Assembly: GCF_031921685.1 (NCBI RefSeq)
Contig: NZ_JAPDHU010000001.1
Span: 310,001 to 374,000 of the forward strand
DNA: 64,000 nucleotides
Reading direction: 5' to 3'
From: Terripilifer sp031921685
Lineage (GTDB): Bacteria; Pseudomonadota; Alphaproteobacteria; Rhizobiales; Beijerinckiaceae
Part shown: one piece after another, positions 25,921-35,545 of the stretch
How the letters are laid out: each line of letters begins with the position of its first letter
Numbering within the stretch: the stretch's first letter is position 1
Translations under genes and position numbers: made by a program
The notes under the pieces: generated by a model
The model's input: the letters and a program-made list of their open reading frames with translations, nothing else
Databases searched by the model: none
What the model was told of the DNA's origin: nothing

Positions 25921-26766
25921 TCAGTAACGGGCAAACACCGGGCCTGCTGCACCACCGAACTTATAGTTGAGACCGACGCGCACGATGTTGTCGGTATTGG
26001 TATTGCGCAGGCGATAGTTCAATGCACCACCGCCGAAGGCATAGATCGAGGTGGTCTTGCCGAGGTCGACGTGCAGATATTCCGCCTTGACCGTCAGGTT
26101 GTTGTTGATGGCGTATTCAACACCACCACCCAACACCCAGCCGGCGCGCCAGCCGCGGCCACCGCCGACGTTGCCGAAGGGAACCGGCGGGAAGCCACCA
26201 GCACCATTGACGACAACAGCGCCGCCGCCATTGACTTCACCGTAAGCCAAACCACCGGTGGCGTAGATGAGCGCGCGATCGAAGGTGACACCGGCGCGGG
26301 CGCGCAGGGTGCCGTACCAGCGGCCGCGATCAAAGCCGCTCAGCGTATAGCTCGGGTAAGCCGCGCCGTAGCCGATCGGATTGGTCGGATAGGTTCCGTT
26401 CAGACGGTTGCCGCCGGCGCGGTAGTTGAGGTCCGTTTCGAGACCGTAGACGAACTGATTGACCTGCCAGTTGTAACCAGCCTGGATGCCGCCGGTGAAA
26501 GCCGCATTGCCGCCGCCCTTGCCCGGAACCAGATTGCTGTTCGGCGTCGGGAAGAGACCACCAGCAGTAAACACCGGGGAATTGTTGCCGCCGAAAGCCA
26601 CGCCAAGGGTGCCACCGACATAGAAGCCAGTCCACGTGAAGATCGGGGCGGCAATGATCGGGGCCGGAGGCGGAGCCGCCGTACGGCGCGGCAAATCGGC
26701 CGCCATAGCGACTGTCGGCGCAGCAAGTGTCAGAAAAATCGCTGCATTTCGGGCAATGCGAATCAT
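25921..26766 (-). CDS. Outer-membrane beta-barrel protein, Omp25/Omp31 type
   Basis: A 281-residue exported protein: signal peptide ending at VAMAA, then the Hyphomicrobiales porin start (DLPRR then a proline/alanine linker) and WTGFYVGGTLGVAFGG, the first barrel strand. Strands alternate to a C-terminal GLNYKFG block and end in aromatic RY, as in outer-membrane proteins inserted by BamA. A TTAGGAG site precedes the ATG and a strong terminator follows. It sits alone between two glycan sub-clusters and is probably a structural surface protein, not part of the glycan pathway. Confidence 0.9.
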   Translation of the reverse strand: MIRIARNAAIFLTLAAPTVAMAADLPRRTAAPPPAPIIAAPIFTWTGFYVGGTLGVAFGGNNSPVFTAGGLFPTPNSNLVPGKGGGNAAFTGGIQAGYNWQVNQFVYGLETDLNYRAGGNRLNGTYPTNPIGYGAAYPSYTLSGFDRGRWYGTLRARAGVTFDRALIYATGGLAYGEVNGGGAVVVNGAGGFPPVPFGNVGGGRGWRAGWVLGGGVEYAINNNLTVKAEYLHVDLGKTTSIYAFGGGALNYRLRNTNTDNIVRVGLNYKFGGAAGPVFARY

Positions 26767-27070
26767 TGTAATACTCCTAACCCCTCAAGTTTAAAAATAT
26801 TCGTACCCAGATATTATTGCCAAAATAATAACGCGACAATCCCAAAGTAGTTCCAAGCTACTGAACTCAACCGACTGTGTCTTGAAAAACACGGGTTCCA
26901 TTTGGAAAGCCCAGAGTTCCATTGCGCTTCATCGAGTAATATTTACCTGAATGCTCCTCAAAACTGGCGTGTTCAATGCATGGAATGGTGGGTCGGAGAA
27001 GATCCGTGGGGCGATCAGATAGAATAGCAGTCAGACCTATACCTGCTCCGTCTGCCGGCTGTGCAGCACA
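26767..27070. other. AT-rich intergenic region before the porin gene
   Basis: About 300 bases with no gene. The end nearest the porin is AT-rich (ATTATTGCCAAAATAATAAC) and probably contains its minus-strand promoter. The far end is the 3' side of the GT2 gene at 27071. No operator recognised. Confidence 0.5.
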
Positions 27071-29059
27071 TTATCCAAGAGCGGCTTCAGTCGTCTCAAT
27101 CGAAAGTGCTGGATGCAGATAGGGATCGTTGCGGATGACGGAAAACCAGCGCTGCTTAAAATAGGCTGTCTCGTCTTTATAACGAATCTCCGAGGGAACG
27201 ATATTGCCACGAGAGGCCGACTCAAGATGAACTAGTCGTGCCCTAGGCTCGATCAGGTTACGAAGGCCGCGCTCCTGCAGTTTTAAACACAGGTCAATAT
27301 CGCCGTACTCAACGGGCAAGTTAACCTCATCAAAGCCCCCCACAAGATCGAACTTGCTTCTTTCAATCACAAGACAGGCGCCAGTGACCGCGGAGAGTTC
27401 ATGCGGGACTTCGAGCCTACCAAAATATCCGACGCTATCGGGAGGGCTCCCAGCCTCAAAATGCGCGGCAGTTCCGTGCAATCCGAGCGCAACACCAGCA
27501 TGCTGAACCTTATCATTAGGGAAAAGCAATTTGGCCCCAACAGCACCAATATCAGGACGACATGCCCACGCTGTAAGCTTTTGCAGCCAATCCGGACTCA
27601 AAACTTTGGTGTCATTGTTGAGGAACACCAACATATCAAACCGAGCTGCTTTGGCGCCAGCATTGCATAAAGCGGAAAAATTAAAGGTGCCTGGTGAATG
27701 GAGAATCCGAATACGTGCTTCACGCGAAATATCCGATAAGTACTTCGCCGTTTCAGCCTCAGTGCTGTCGTTATCGACGATGATGATTTCGAAAGTCACA
27801 TCGCTATCGTTCGATAAAATGCTATCTAAGCATTGTTGTAACAATTCATGCTGATCTCGAATTGGAATAATAATGGAACAAGTCTGCGAGTTGACCAACG
27901 GCAGTGTGATTTCTGTTCGCCTTGTGGGTAGAGCACTACAAGATATCAGCAATCGCTTAATATGTACGACTGTGTCATCAAAGGATAAGAATACGCTCTT
28001 CAACGCTTCGCAGGAACGTCCTGAGAGGTGATCTCGAACCCAATTGACTCGATAAAAACAAGCCGTACCTAGAACGTCGATGCTCTGCGCGAGCACAGGG
28101 CTCCAATCGGGCTTAAAGCGCGGCGAGCCTTTGGCCAAATCAAGCTCGTCAGCATAGAAGATATCAGCTGGAAAGCGAGCGGCCGCCTCTGCGAGAATCG
28201 ATGGGGCTTCAGGGGCTATCTGATCTCCCGCATTCAAAACAATTATGAAGTCTTTGGGCTGCAACCCTTCGATCAATTGACTTATCTTCGCATTAGATGA
28301 AGCACGCAACGTGGACCATTCTAATCGCGGCTGACTACCAAGAACGGCGGCCATCTTGCGCTCTTGCTCACTATCAGCATCAAGTAGAATTATTCGAAGG
28401 TGGGAAGCGGCTAGCACACGAGGGGCATCAAGCCCAACCCAATCCGGAATTCTCGTTCGACTTTTTAACCAATGATGATGGGCGCGCAGTGGGATAGTGC
28501 CTAACGCACGTTGAATGCGACGTCGCGCTTTGTGGCGATATCCCGCTAACCAAACCAATATAGACCAACTGGCACTGAAAGGATGGTATCGAACTGCCTG
28601 CAGAAGCTTCCGCCACTTTCCGATAGGATGACATTTCAAAATCCTAAATCCAAATAAGCCGGATACATCGACTGGGGAAATTAGAATCTGCCTTATCCCT
28701 TCTGAGATATAGCCAATCCAAACGCCTTTGCCTCCTATGGGAGCCGGGAGCACCATGTCTTCGATACGTTCTTCCTCAAGAACTAGGCGAATAATTGGTC
28801 GAGCTAAAACATCAAGTAAACTAGCCTCATAGGTTAGCTCTATCGAACGTCCCGCGACATCTTCCAAATTGATGTTTAGCTGGAGCCATGGCTGAGAAGA
28901 TTTTGAAAGCCAAGTATTTGCCCTAGAGGGGCATCGTTCAACACCAATTAAAGGAAGAAGATCCGGCGTGGCTGCAGCATGATGCCCCAACGACTGCCAG
29001 ACTTTCTCGCTTCCGGCTCTATATATCGGTTTGCCGTGTTGAACATCTTGTTGAAGCAA
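27071..29059 (-). CDS. GT2 glycosyltransferase with long N-terminal domains
   Basis: A 662-residue protein. The C-terminal half is a GT2 domain beginning at CSIIIPIRDQ, with LNNDTKV and a later EYGDIDLC acidic pair. The middle (about 230-370) looks like a degenerate GT-A domain (VLNAGDQIAPEA, FYADELD) and the N-terminus is a beta-rich region of unknown type. It resembles the enzyme at 22915 in this two-headed design. The start appears to be TTG with a GGTGA site, since the next Met is beyond residue 100. It probably elongates the surface polysaccharide. Confidence 0.82.
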   Translation of the reverse strand: MLQQDVQHGKPIYRAGSEKVWQSLGHHAAATPDLLPLIGVERCPSRANTWLSKSSQPWLQLNINLEDVAGRSIELTYEASLLDVLARPIIRLVLEEERIEDMVLPAPIGGKGVWIGYISEGIRQILISPVDVSGLFGFRILKCHPIGKWRKLLQAVRYHPFSASWSILVWLAGYRHKARRRIQRALGTIPLRAHHHWLKSRTRIPDWVGLDAPRVLAASHLRIILLDADSEQERKMAAVLGSQPRLEWSTLRASSNAKISQLIEGLQPKDFIIVLNAGDQIAPEAPSILAEAAARFPADIFYADELDLAKGSPRFKPDWSPVLAQSIDVLGTACFYRVNWVRDHLSGRSCEALKSVFLSFDDTVVHIKRLLISCSALPTRRTEITLPLVNSQTCSIIIPIRDQHELLQQCLDSILSNDSDVTFEIIIVDNDSTEAETAKYLSDISREARIRILHSPGTFNFSALCNAGAKAARFDMLVFLNNDTKVLSPDWLQKLTAWACRPDIGAVGAKLLFPNDKVQHAGVALGLHGTAAHFEAGSPPDSVGYFGRLEVPHELSAVTGACLVIERSKFDLVGGFDEVNLPVEYGDIDLCLKLQERGLRNLIEPRARLVHLESASRGNIVPSEIRYKDETAYFKQRWFSVIRNDPYLHPALSIETTEAALG

Positions 29060-29189
29060 ATACTTTCACCCCAATTCAATAAAAAAGCCCACGTTTATTT
29101 ATTACTTCGGCAAAATGTAGGTCAACGACTATTTTATATCTATAGAACGATAATTATCTCATCGACGGAATTTGAGCATCCAAATCGCG

Positions 29190-30260
29190 TTATCTTCTGC
29201 TTTGTGTACCAAGTTGGATAATCGCTTGATGCATCTTCCGCATATCGCCTCCACCTGTCGCGTCTATAAAGGCAAACCCTGATAGTCGTCTCCCACAGCG
29301 CTGCCAATCCGCATTCAGGAGATCAGAGCCAAAAGTTTCACTTGCTCTGAAAGCGTAATCTCCATCCATAGGTTCAATACGATCAACACCAACCTTAGTT
29401 GCCAATTCATCGGGGAAACACATGGAATGACCGACATAGTCCGCCAAAGCTTTGATCTTCGCGTGATCGACAGCTTTTTCAGGAATGCCTAACGCTCGTC
29501 GCTGAGCTCGCAGAATCATAAGCATAGACAGAGCTCGGTTATGATAGACAAGTGCGCGCTTTCCTCGCGCCAGCTCTGAAGCTAGCGAGCCATCCGGATT
29601 AATCTGTTGAAGAAAATAAGCCCAGACCTCACCTTGAAACTTGAAAGCGTTTTCGTCTTGTGTGAGCAGCGCCAAACCTGCAGCTGTCGCTCCATCTTCA
29701 TAAAGTAAGTTGCCTCCCCGTTGTCCATGAGCGATGTACGCGCGGTCAACTTGAATGCGTTCCTCAACTCGCTTTTTCAACCAAGGAATCACGTGAGGAC
29801 CGAGCTTCGCTCCCGCAGTCTGTAATTTAATCGCAATATTTACAAAGCCTCGCGTGTAGCCCGCCCTATCAATCGCGCCCTGTGAGCTGAAGCTCCCATG
29901 GTCATCGACTGTTGTAGCCATCGCGTCGTCTTTAGCCCATTCTTCAAGTAAAGAATTAGCGCACTGGAGCGATAAGCCTGTAAACTTATTCCAAGGTGGC
30001 GGGCCATCAATCGAAAACGAGAGATATGACAGAAAATCATTAACTGGCTTTCCGCTCGCTGTACGTTTCGCGAGCGCTTGGGCATCAACAATGGACCCTC
30101 TATTGTCAGAATAGATCGCTGGCGCAGCAACATTGGAAACCGGCTGAAAATAAGGACAAGATTCCGGAACTTGCGCAACAGCCGCGTATGCGAAACCAAT
30201 GACGCTAACAGAAAGCAGCAGCCTAAGTTTTGATGATCCAACACCTGGGAAACTGAACAT
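29190..30260 (-). CDS. PL5-like alginate lyase family protein with altered active site
   Basis: A 356-residue exported protein: signal peptide to about residue 29, then an alpha/alpha-toroid fold recognised from the AlgL-type block DGSLASEL-RGKRALVYHN (residues 223-241). Family R and Y residues (R235, Y239) are present. In true alginate lyases the preceding segment is N-N-H-x-Y-W, with the histidine as catalytic base; here it reads G-N-L-L-Y-E (183-188), so that histidine is a leucine. It may bind or trim a different uronic-acid glycan or be inactive. Its place among glycan genes suggests periplasmic clearance of polymer. Confidence 0.7.
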   Translation of the reverse strand: MFSFPGVGSSKLRLLLSVSVIGFAYAAVAQVPESCPYFQPVSNVAAPAIYSDNRGSIVDAQALAKRTASGKPVNDFLSYLSFSIDGPPPWNKFTGLSLQCANSLLEEWAKDDAMATTVDDHGSFSSQGAIDRAGYTRGFVNIAIKLQTAGAKLGPHVIPWLKKRVEERIQVDRAYIAHGQRGGNLLYEDGATAAGLALLTQDENAFKFQGEVWAYFLQQINPDGSLASELARGKRALVYHNRALSMLMILRAQRRALGIPEKAVDHAKIKALADYVGHSMCFPDELATKVGVDRIEPMDGDYAFRASETFGSDLLNADWQRCGRRLSGFAFIDATGGGDMRKMHQAIIQLGTQSRR

Positions 30261-30344
30261 TGATGAATATCTCCGATAGTTTCACAATTGGTCCGCTAAG
30301 GCGTTAGCTCAAATGGTGTTGTATATACAGCGCCCGACATCTTG

Positions 30345-31079
30345 TTATTCAATTTTAACGTCTAAATTATCCAATAGATCGCGTAGTATTCCGTTAGGAT
30401 CTCGACCCTCACTTGCTCCGTGCAACACATAATGTCGGCCAGCATCCATCCCCGCGTCAGCAACATCTTTATGGTACGCTAGATATTTTTGCGGATTGAT
30501 AACGCCCGATCTTATCAGCAACGTCGCCTGTTCTTGAGTGGTTATGCCTTTCCATCGAATGCCTTTCTGCGAAGTTAGAAGCGCCTTTACCGCACGACCG
30601 ATTTCTCCTGCTGCAGTCTCGTGCATACTTATTAAACGTCGTTTGAGATTTTCCCCCATAGTTTCAGCCGTTAGCTTGTCTCGTTCTAACCTAGCTAAGC
30701 TCTTGCGGCTCAAATCTAGTTCGGCACTCATTTGATCAATCTGATCTCGCAAGGAGGCATTTTCAGCTTCCAGGCGCTTTAGATGGATATCGAGGGATCG
30801 CGCTTCCACCCGCAACTTTCTTATTTCATCTGTCGCCTTGATCAGCTCACTATTCTTGTCGTCAAGCTGTACCCGCCAAGCCGCAATCTCGCGTTGCAGA
30901 GATACTATTTCATGGTCAGTTCTATTAAGCTGACTTTCACGCTGTGCATTCAGTGCATTTACGAGCTTTCTCGTATCTTCGATGCGTTCGTGTGTATGAT
31001 TGATCTTCTGCGTCAGCAATTTTTGCAGACGTTCAAAGCTGCCCTGTGAACTAGGGTTTATGTTGTTGAATGTTGCCAT
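30345..31079 (-). CDS. Coiled-coil protein with C-terminal glycan-locus repeat motif
   Basis: A 244-residue protein. Residues about 25-150 are a long heptad-rich coiled coil (many E, K, L, R). The C-terminal part carries YLAYHKDVADAG followed by HYVLHGASEGRDPNG, a motif also seen in the enzyme at 42084 and known from rhizobial polysaccharide-associated proteins. The ATG at 31079 has an AAGGA site. It has no signal peptide. It may scaffold glycosyltransferases at the membrane; the function is inferred. Confidence 0.7.
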   Translation of the reverse strand: MATFNNINPSSQGSFERLQKLLTQKINHTHERIEDTRKLVNALNAQRESQLNRTDHEIVSLQREIAAWRVQLDDKNSELIKATDEIRKLRVEARSLDIHLKRLEAENASLRDQIDQMSAELDLSRKSLARLERDKLTAETMGENLKRRLISMHETAAGEIGRAVKALLTSQKGIRWKGITTQEQATLLIRSGVINPQKYLAYHKDVADAGMDAGRHYVLHGASEGRDPNGILRDLLDNLDVKIE

Positions 31080-31341
31080 CTGCAATTCCTTAACCCAAGC
31101 TGGGCTGCCAATTTCGCATTATCCCAATCTTACCATTTCCAAGAGGAAGTGTGTTAATAGATTGAGACTTCTACAATAGGACCAATCACACCAATGCTAT
31201 TAGCTAGGACTTCACTTCTATACGTCGTTCGCATTGAAAGGGATAGGCAACGAAATCTGTTAACGCACTCAACTTGCCATATTCCTTTGATTAGTGAATA
31301 AAAACTACACTAACCGCGAAAGATAAAAAGGAATAGGTTGC

Positions 31342-31950
31342 ATGACCCCTGACGATCGGCGAGCTATGAAGAGACGCGCGCCACACGTGAGTCTTTCCAT
31401 TGAAAATCTCAAAGGCGGAAGCTTGTTACCGGATCGTCTTGCTCTTCTAGACGTGTTGCCGAAAAATGCAGTTGTTGCAGAAGTCGGCGTCGCATTCGGC
31501 GATTTTACCCGTGAAATCGTTCGGCGTGCTCAACCATCATCACTTCATCTAATCGACGCCTGGAGTTCAGACAGATACAAGTCAGGGCTTGCGGCGATTG
31601 AGGAAGAGCACGCGGAGGCTATTCAGGCTAAACGCGTCCAGATTCATCATGGTCTATCCATCGAAGTTCTACCTACTTTGCCCGACCAGAGCTTAGATTG
31701 GATATACATTGATACGGATCATAGCTACGAGACCACCTGGGCTGAACTAGTCATTGCTGAGCAGAAAGTCAGACTAGACGGCTATATCTGCGGTCATGAT
31801 TTCTGTGTGGGAAACGTTATCACGCCGTGGCCCTACGGCGTGATTGAAGCATGTAATAAATTTTGCGTCGAGTATGGCTGGCGTTACAGTTACCTGACCG
31901 TAGAATCCAACGGCCATAACTCTTTCGGTCTCCAACGCCTCGGCTATTAG
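31342..31950 (+). CDS. Class I SAM-dependent methyltransferase (Methyltransf_24 type)
   Basis: A 202-residue methyltransferase: motif I is VVAEVGVAFGDFT (about residues 46-58), then HLIDAWSSD with the acidic residue and DWIYIDTDHSYE for the late core strand. This pattern is typical of small sugar O-methyltransferases. AAGGA precedes the ATG. Its stop touches the stop of the convergent methyltransferase gene with no spacer. Confidence 0.82.
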   Translation: MTPDDRRAMKRRAPHVSLSIENLKGGSLLPDRLALLDVLPKNAVVAEVGVAFGDFTREIVRRAQPSSLHLIDAWSSDRYKSGLAAIEEEHAEAIQAKRVQIHHGLSIEVLPTLPDQSLDWIYIDTDHSYETTWAELVIAEQKVRLDGYICGHDFCVGNVITPWPYGVIEACNKFCVEYGWRYSYLTVESNGHNSFGLQRLGY

Positions 31951-32598
31951 TTATAGTGCCCGAGCCGCTTTGAAAACTTTAGCACTGTCATAAGGTATCA
32001 ACGAAATTTGCTGCTGAAGCCTGCTATCTGCAGTAAACCCGAGCTTAGCCAGTTCTTCGTTGTATTGGGCCAGTGGCCGCGAAACCACGTGCGGGACCGG
32101 GGATATCCTTTCCGGCGGGAAATAGTCAGCGAACAGCAAGCACCCATCCCGCTTAACTCGCTGACACGCAGCAGCTAAAAACTTCCTCCAGTCCTCATCT
32201 TCGGTAAAATGGACCAGCACATATAAAATCAAAACCACATCAAACTTCTTCGCAATATTTAATTCTCGCAAATCACCCTGCAAAAATACACCTTTAGGAT
32301 GGTTCTTTTTCGCTGTCTTAATCGCCTCATCGGAAATATCGATTCCGGTATAAGAAAATCCTTTCGATATAAGAGACCCAGCTACGCGCCCATACCCACA
32401 TCCCAAGTCAAGAACAGAAGAATATTTTCGTTGGCGCAAGAAACCTGCCAATTCGGAAACGGCTCCCTGAAGATCACGCTCCCCTTCATAATTGTGCTCG
32501 ATCGATGCAGCTGCATTACCGACTGAACGAGGATCATTACGAAAATCGCGATGGCGCTTCTTCCAATACGCGCCCTGATCGAATTTTTCAGTTTCCAA
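31951..32598 (-). CDS. Class I SAM-dependent methyltransferase
   Basis: A 215-residue methyltransferase. Motif I is SVLDLGCGYGRVAG (near 60-73), followed by GIDISDEAI and VVLILYVLVHF. The N-terminus starts with a short helix around a Q-G-A-Y-W-K-K-R-H segment common in this family. It probably modifies a glycan or its carrier lipid, like the other methyltransferases of the locus. A transcript from this gene runs toward the opposite-strand methyltransferase. Confidence 0.85.
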   Translation of the reverse strand: METEKFDQGAYWKKRHRDFRNDPRSVGNAAASIEHNYEGERDLQGAVSELAGFLRQRKYSSVLDLGCGYGRVAGSLISKGFSYTGIDISDEAIKTAKKNHPKGVFLQGDLRELNIAKKFDVVLILYVLVHFTEDEDWRKFLAAACQRVKRDGCLLFADYFPPERISPVPHVVSRPLAQYNEELAKLGFTADSRLQQQISLIPYDSAKVFKAARAL

Positions 32599-32711
32599 TT
32601 CTGATCCTTTCCGACAATTGCCAATAGGACGCCAACAAATTTATTGCTTTCAAACCCGGAATTCAACTATGGCACCAAGATTTGAGCCATCTAACGTATG
32701 AGAATTATTGT

Positions 32712-33860
32712 ATGGTGCACCATATGGCAAATTTATGTGTAGGATATCAACGCGATGATTATCCGGAACGGCGTAATATTACTAACTTGGCTTTTCCAGG
32801 GATCAAACATCAACTTGCGCCGGATTCCAATGCGGATGTCCCATCGGAATTTTTGGATTTTGTGAATTCTAAGGGCTGGGCAAGCAGATATGTTGCGTCG
32901 CCTGCGCCAAATCATAACATCGATTTATATCACTATTTTAACAGTATACCGGTTTCGGACGTCAAATTTATTTCAACCTTCGAATCCTCCCTTCCAAGAT
33001 GGTGGGGTGCTTCGCAGCAAATTTGGCAGCGCGGATTTGATATCTTGGCTGGCCCTAATTGTCGGGCATTAATAGCCATGTCGCAAAACGCCGCCCTTAT
33101 CCAAGAAGAATTGTACAAAATGTTTCCAGACATCTCTGATAAACAAGCAATTCAAAAGAAAATTTATATTGTACATCCTCCTCAAGAAATTGATTATAAA
33201 AGGCACAAGTTCGCCAAATTTGAACATCCTAAGGTTCAAATAACATTTATTGGAAGAGATTTTCTGCGAAAAGGCGGATACGAGTTCATCAAGTCCGTCG
33301 ACAAACTAAACAAGAAAAATATCAAATTCGACGCCACTATAGTCTCTCCGCTGATAACATTTAATAATGATTCGCGCTGGAATGATAAAGCCGAAGAAAA
33401 ACTCAACGAAACAAAGGTTCTAATAAATTCTTTAGATATAGAATATTTTCCCTCCTTAAATAATGAAGCAGTCCTTGACCTCCTGTCGCGATCTCATGCT
33501 TATGTGCTGCCCTCTTTTCATGACACATATGGATTTTCTGTGATCGAAGCTCAAAGTGTAGGATGCCCTGTAGTCTGTACAGATCAGCGGTCTTTTCCGG
33601 AGCTCAATTCAAACGACATCGGCTGGATACTGCCTACAGAAAAAGATTCATGCGGTCAGATAAATAGTAAAGATGAGGCTGCTTTTTTGCGAAATAGCGA
33701 CATGTTGGTGCAGTCGCTAACAGAGAAAATTGCTGAAATTGTCCAACATCCCGAAATAGTGAAGCTCAAAGCTATTCAATCCATAGAGCGAATAAAAAAA
33801 GAACATGATCCTTATCAATATTCACTTAAAATAGCGGAACTATATCGGAAAGGTAGCTGA
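32712..33860 (+). CDS. GT4-family glycosyltransferase
   Basis: About 382 residues in a GT-B fold. The C-terminal half shows the GT4 pattern: QITFIGRDFLRKGG (start of the donor domain), then SHAYVLPSFHDTYGFSVIEAQSVGCPVV with the E-x7-E glutamates. The N-terminal acceptor domain is less typical. The gene is among the most AT-rich of the window. ATG at 32712 is chosen; ATG at 32724 and TTG at 32682 are alternatives. It is followed two bases later by the FkbM gene. Confidence 0.82.
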   Translation: MVHHMANLCVGYQRDDYPERRNITNLAFPGIKHQLAPDSNADVPSEFLDFVNSKGWASRYVASPAPNHNIDLYHYFNSIPVSDVKFISTFESSLPRWWGASQQIWQRGFDILAGPNCRALIAMSQNAALIQEELYKMFPDISDKQAIQKKIYIVHPPQEIDYKRHKFAKFEHPKVQITFIGRDFLRKGGYEFIKSVDKLNKKNIKFDATIVSPLITFNNDSRWNDKAEEKLNETKVLINSLDIEYFPSLNNEAVLDLLSRSHAYVLPSFHDTYGFSVIEAQSVGCPVVCTDQRSFPELNSNDIGWILPTEKDSCGQINSKDEAAFLRNSDMLVQSLTEKIAEIVQHPEIVKLKAIQSIERIKKEHDPYQYSLKIAELYRKGS

Positions 33861-33862
33861 GC

Positions 33863-34549
33863 ATGAAAACGTTAATAGGCGAAGTAGTAAAGTTTGAATA
33901 TCGTTCTGAGGAAGTTTGCTTTTTTATTCAAAATAAAAACGATATCATCCAAAAACGTCATGCATCAGGAGTATTCTATGAAATAGAAGAGCTATCTATC
34001 ATCGAAAAATACTTTGAGGGTGGTGTATTTTTAGATGTCGGCACCAACGTCGGAAATCATGCAATATTTGCAGCAAAATATTTGCATCCCGATGAGATTA
34101 TCCTGATAGAACCCAACCAGGAAGCTATAGACATACTTGATATAAATTTAAGGCTGAATGAATTAAAGTCGAAAATTAGAACCGATCTGCTTGGGATTGG
34201 ACTTTCTGAAAAAGCAGGAAAATCGAAGGTTGTAAGCCAAACAGATAATCTTGGCGGGGCTCGATTAGTTGCTGATGAACAAGGCGGAATACAATTGGCC
34301 CGGGGCGATGATCTTCTCTCTGGCCAAAGAATTGACTTCATAAAATTGGATGTAGAAGGCTTAGAAATCGCAGCGCTAAATGGTTTAATTATGACCATTA
34401 AAAGATATGCACCAAAGATGTTTGTGGAGGTCGATCATCGAAACCGCGACCTATTTCTAAATTTTATATCTGAACTAGATTACTCGGTCGAAGAAACCTT
34501 TAAAAGATATCAGTATAATGAGAATTATATGGTAGTGAAAAATAAATAA
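33863..34549 (+). CDS. FkbM-family methyltransferase
   Basis: A 228-residue methyltransferase with the FkbM core: FLDVGTNVGNHAIFAA motif I, LIEPNQEAI, and the late DFIKLDVEGLEIAALNG motif. FkbM enzymes O-methylate sugars or polyketides. It follows the GT4 gene by two bases and must be co-transcribed with it. Like that gene it is very AT-rich compared with the flanking backbone, suggesting a recent arrival of this pair. Confidence 0.88.
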   Translation: MKTLIGEVVKFEYRSEEVCFFIQNKNDIIQKRHASGVFYEIEELSIIEKYFEGGVFLDVGTNVGNHAIFAAKYLHPDEIILIEPNQEAIDILDINLRLNELKSKIRTDLLGIGLSEKAGKSKVVSQTDNLGGARLVADEQGGIQLARGDDLLSGQRIDFIKLDVEGLEIAALNGLIMTIKRYAPKMFVEVDHRNRDLFLNFISELDYSVEETFKRYQYNENYMVVKNK

Positions 34550-34552
34550 CAA

Positions 34553-35545
34553 TCATAAGCGGTTTATGAGACCCTTATCGATCAATATATCCGCATTCTT
34601 AAAAACTGCACTATCTTGATTTCGTAAAGACAGATTCGGTGCATCGGTAAGTATTTTATGATAACATTTGTATTCAATGCTATCGCCCCAGTAATTCTTT
34701 TCCGATATAGCAGCTTCAATCCGATGTATTACATCGGGAAGGAACTTGAAATGTAAAATACCAAAATAGCAGTCTGATTTAAAATTATCTTGATATGGCC
34801 AAATGTGGTGCGGATTAGCGAATACATCGTGCCCTTCAAGGCGAAACATTGGATATTTAGTCATTTCTGGTCGAAAATTTTGATCCGCCTTGGAAAATGC
34901 GCGTTGACGCGGTCCGCCTTTTCGCGAAATTATTTCTTTATACTTTTCTTCTTTATAGCCTACACTGTCAAATAAAGAATAGGCTTCTATAAGTCTTTCG
35001 CCTCGCTTATAATCGGACTTAAGTAAAGGGCCATCAGCATACATATCGAGCAAAAAACCTCTAACGCGCCGGATCTTTTTGCCGTCCATGATGCGGGAAA
35101 TATCTGCAAATGTACGTCCATTCTCGATCCCATCAAAAACTAAATGCTCGTCTCCGTCTGCATAAATGAACCAGCGGTTACGACCATACATGGTGACAAG
35201 TAAATTGATCCAACCATGTTTTTTCATCCAATTGAAAGGCCTGGGGCAGCGATACAAATCTACATCCGGCTGCGCAGCAAGATATTCTGGTGTTCCATCT
35301 TTTGATCCGTTGTCAAGAAACACAAATTTTTCAATGCCTGCTTGACGATAGTGCTGCAGAAAATCCGGCAGGCGCTCATTCTCGTTACGCACGACCGAAA
35401 TTACGATCGGGTTGTCCGTACCTGAATGTCCACTAGAAACCTTCAAGGTTTCGAATGTGACGGTCATATACTCCTGCATAACGGTCACAACATAATCCGG
35501 CGCGTTAGCAGACGAAAATAGACGCAACGGATCAAATTCGGGCAT
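34553..35545 (-). CDS. Glycosyltransferase-like protein (GT2/GT92 type)
   Basis: A 330-residue protein with a GT-A nucleotide domain: VISVVRNENERLPDFLQHYRQAG, then KFVFLDNGSKDGT and FIYADGDEHLVFDG, where DGD is the probable metal motif. The form recalls GT92/DUF-type enzymes that read 'VVRNE...H...G'. A paralog is encoded at 45292-46281. Its first 14 bases overlap the end of the upstream GT2-methyltransferase fusion gene, indicating coupling. Confidence 0.82.
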   Translation of the reverse strand: MPEFDPLRLFSSANAPDYVVTVMQEYMTVTFETLKVSSGHSGTDNPIVISVVRNENERLPDFLQHYRQAGIEKFVFLDNGSKDGTPEYLAAQPDVDLYRCPRPFNWMKKHGWINLLVTMYGRNRWFIYADGDEHLVFDGIENGRTFADISRIMDGKKIRRVRGFLLDMYADGPLLKSDYKRGERLIEAYSLFDSVGYKEEKYKEIISRKGGPRQRAFSKADQNFRPEMTKYPMFRLEGHDVFANPHHIWPYQDNFKSDCYFGILHFKFLPDVIHRIEAAISEKNYWGDSIEYKCYHKILTDAPNLSLRNQDSAVFKNADILIDKGLINRL

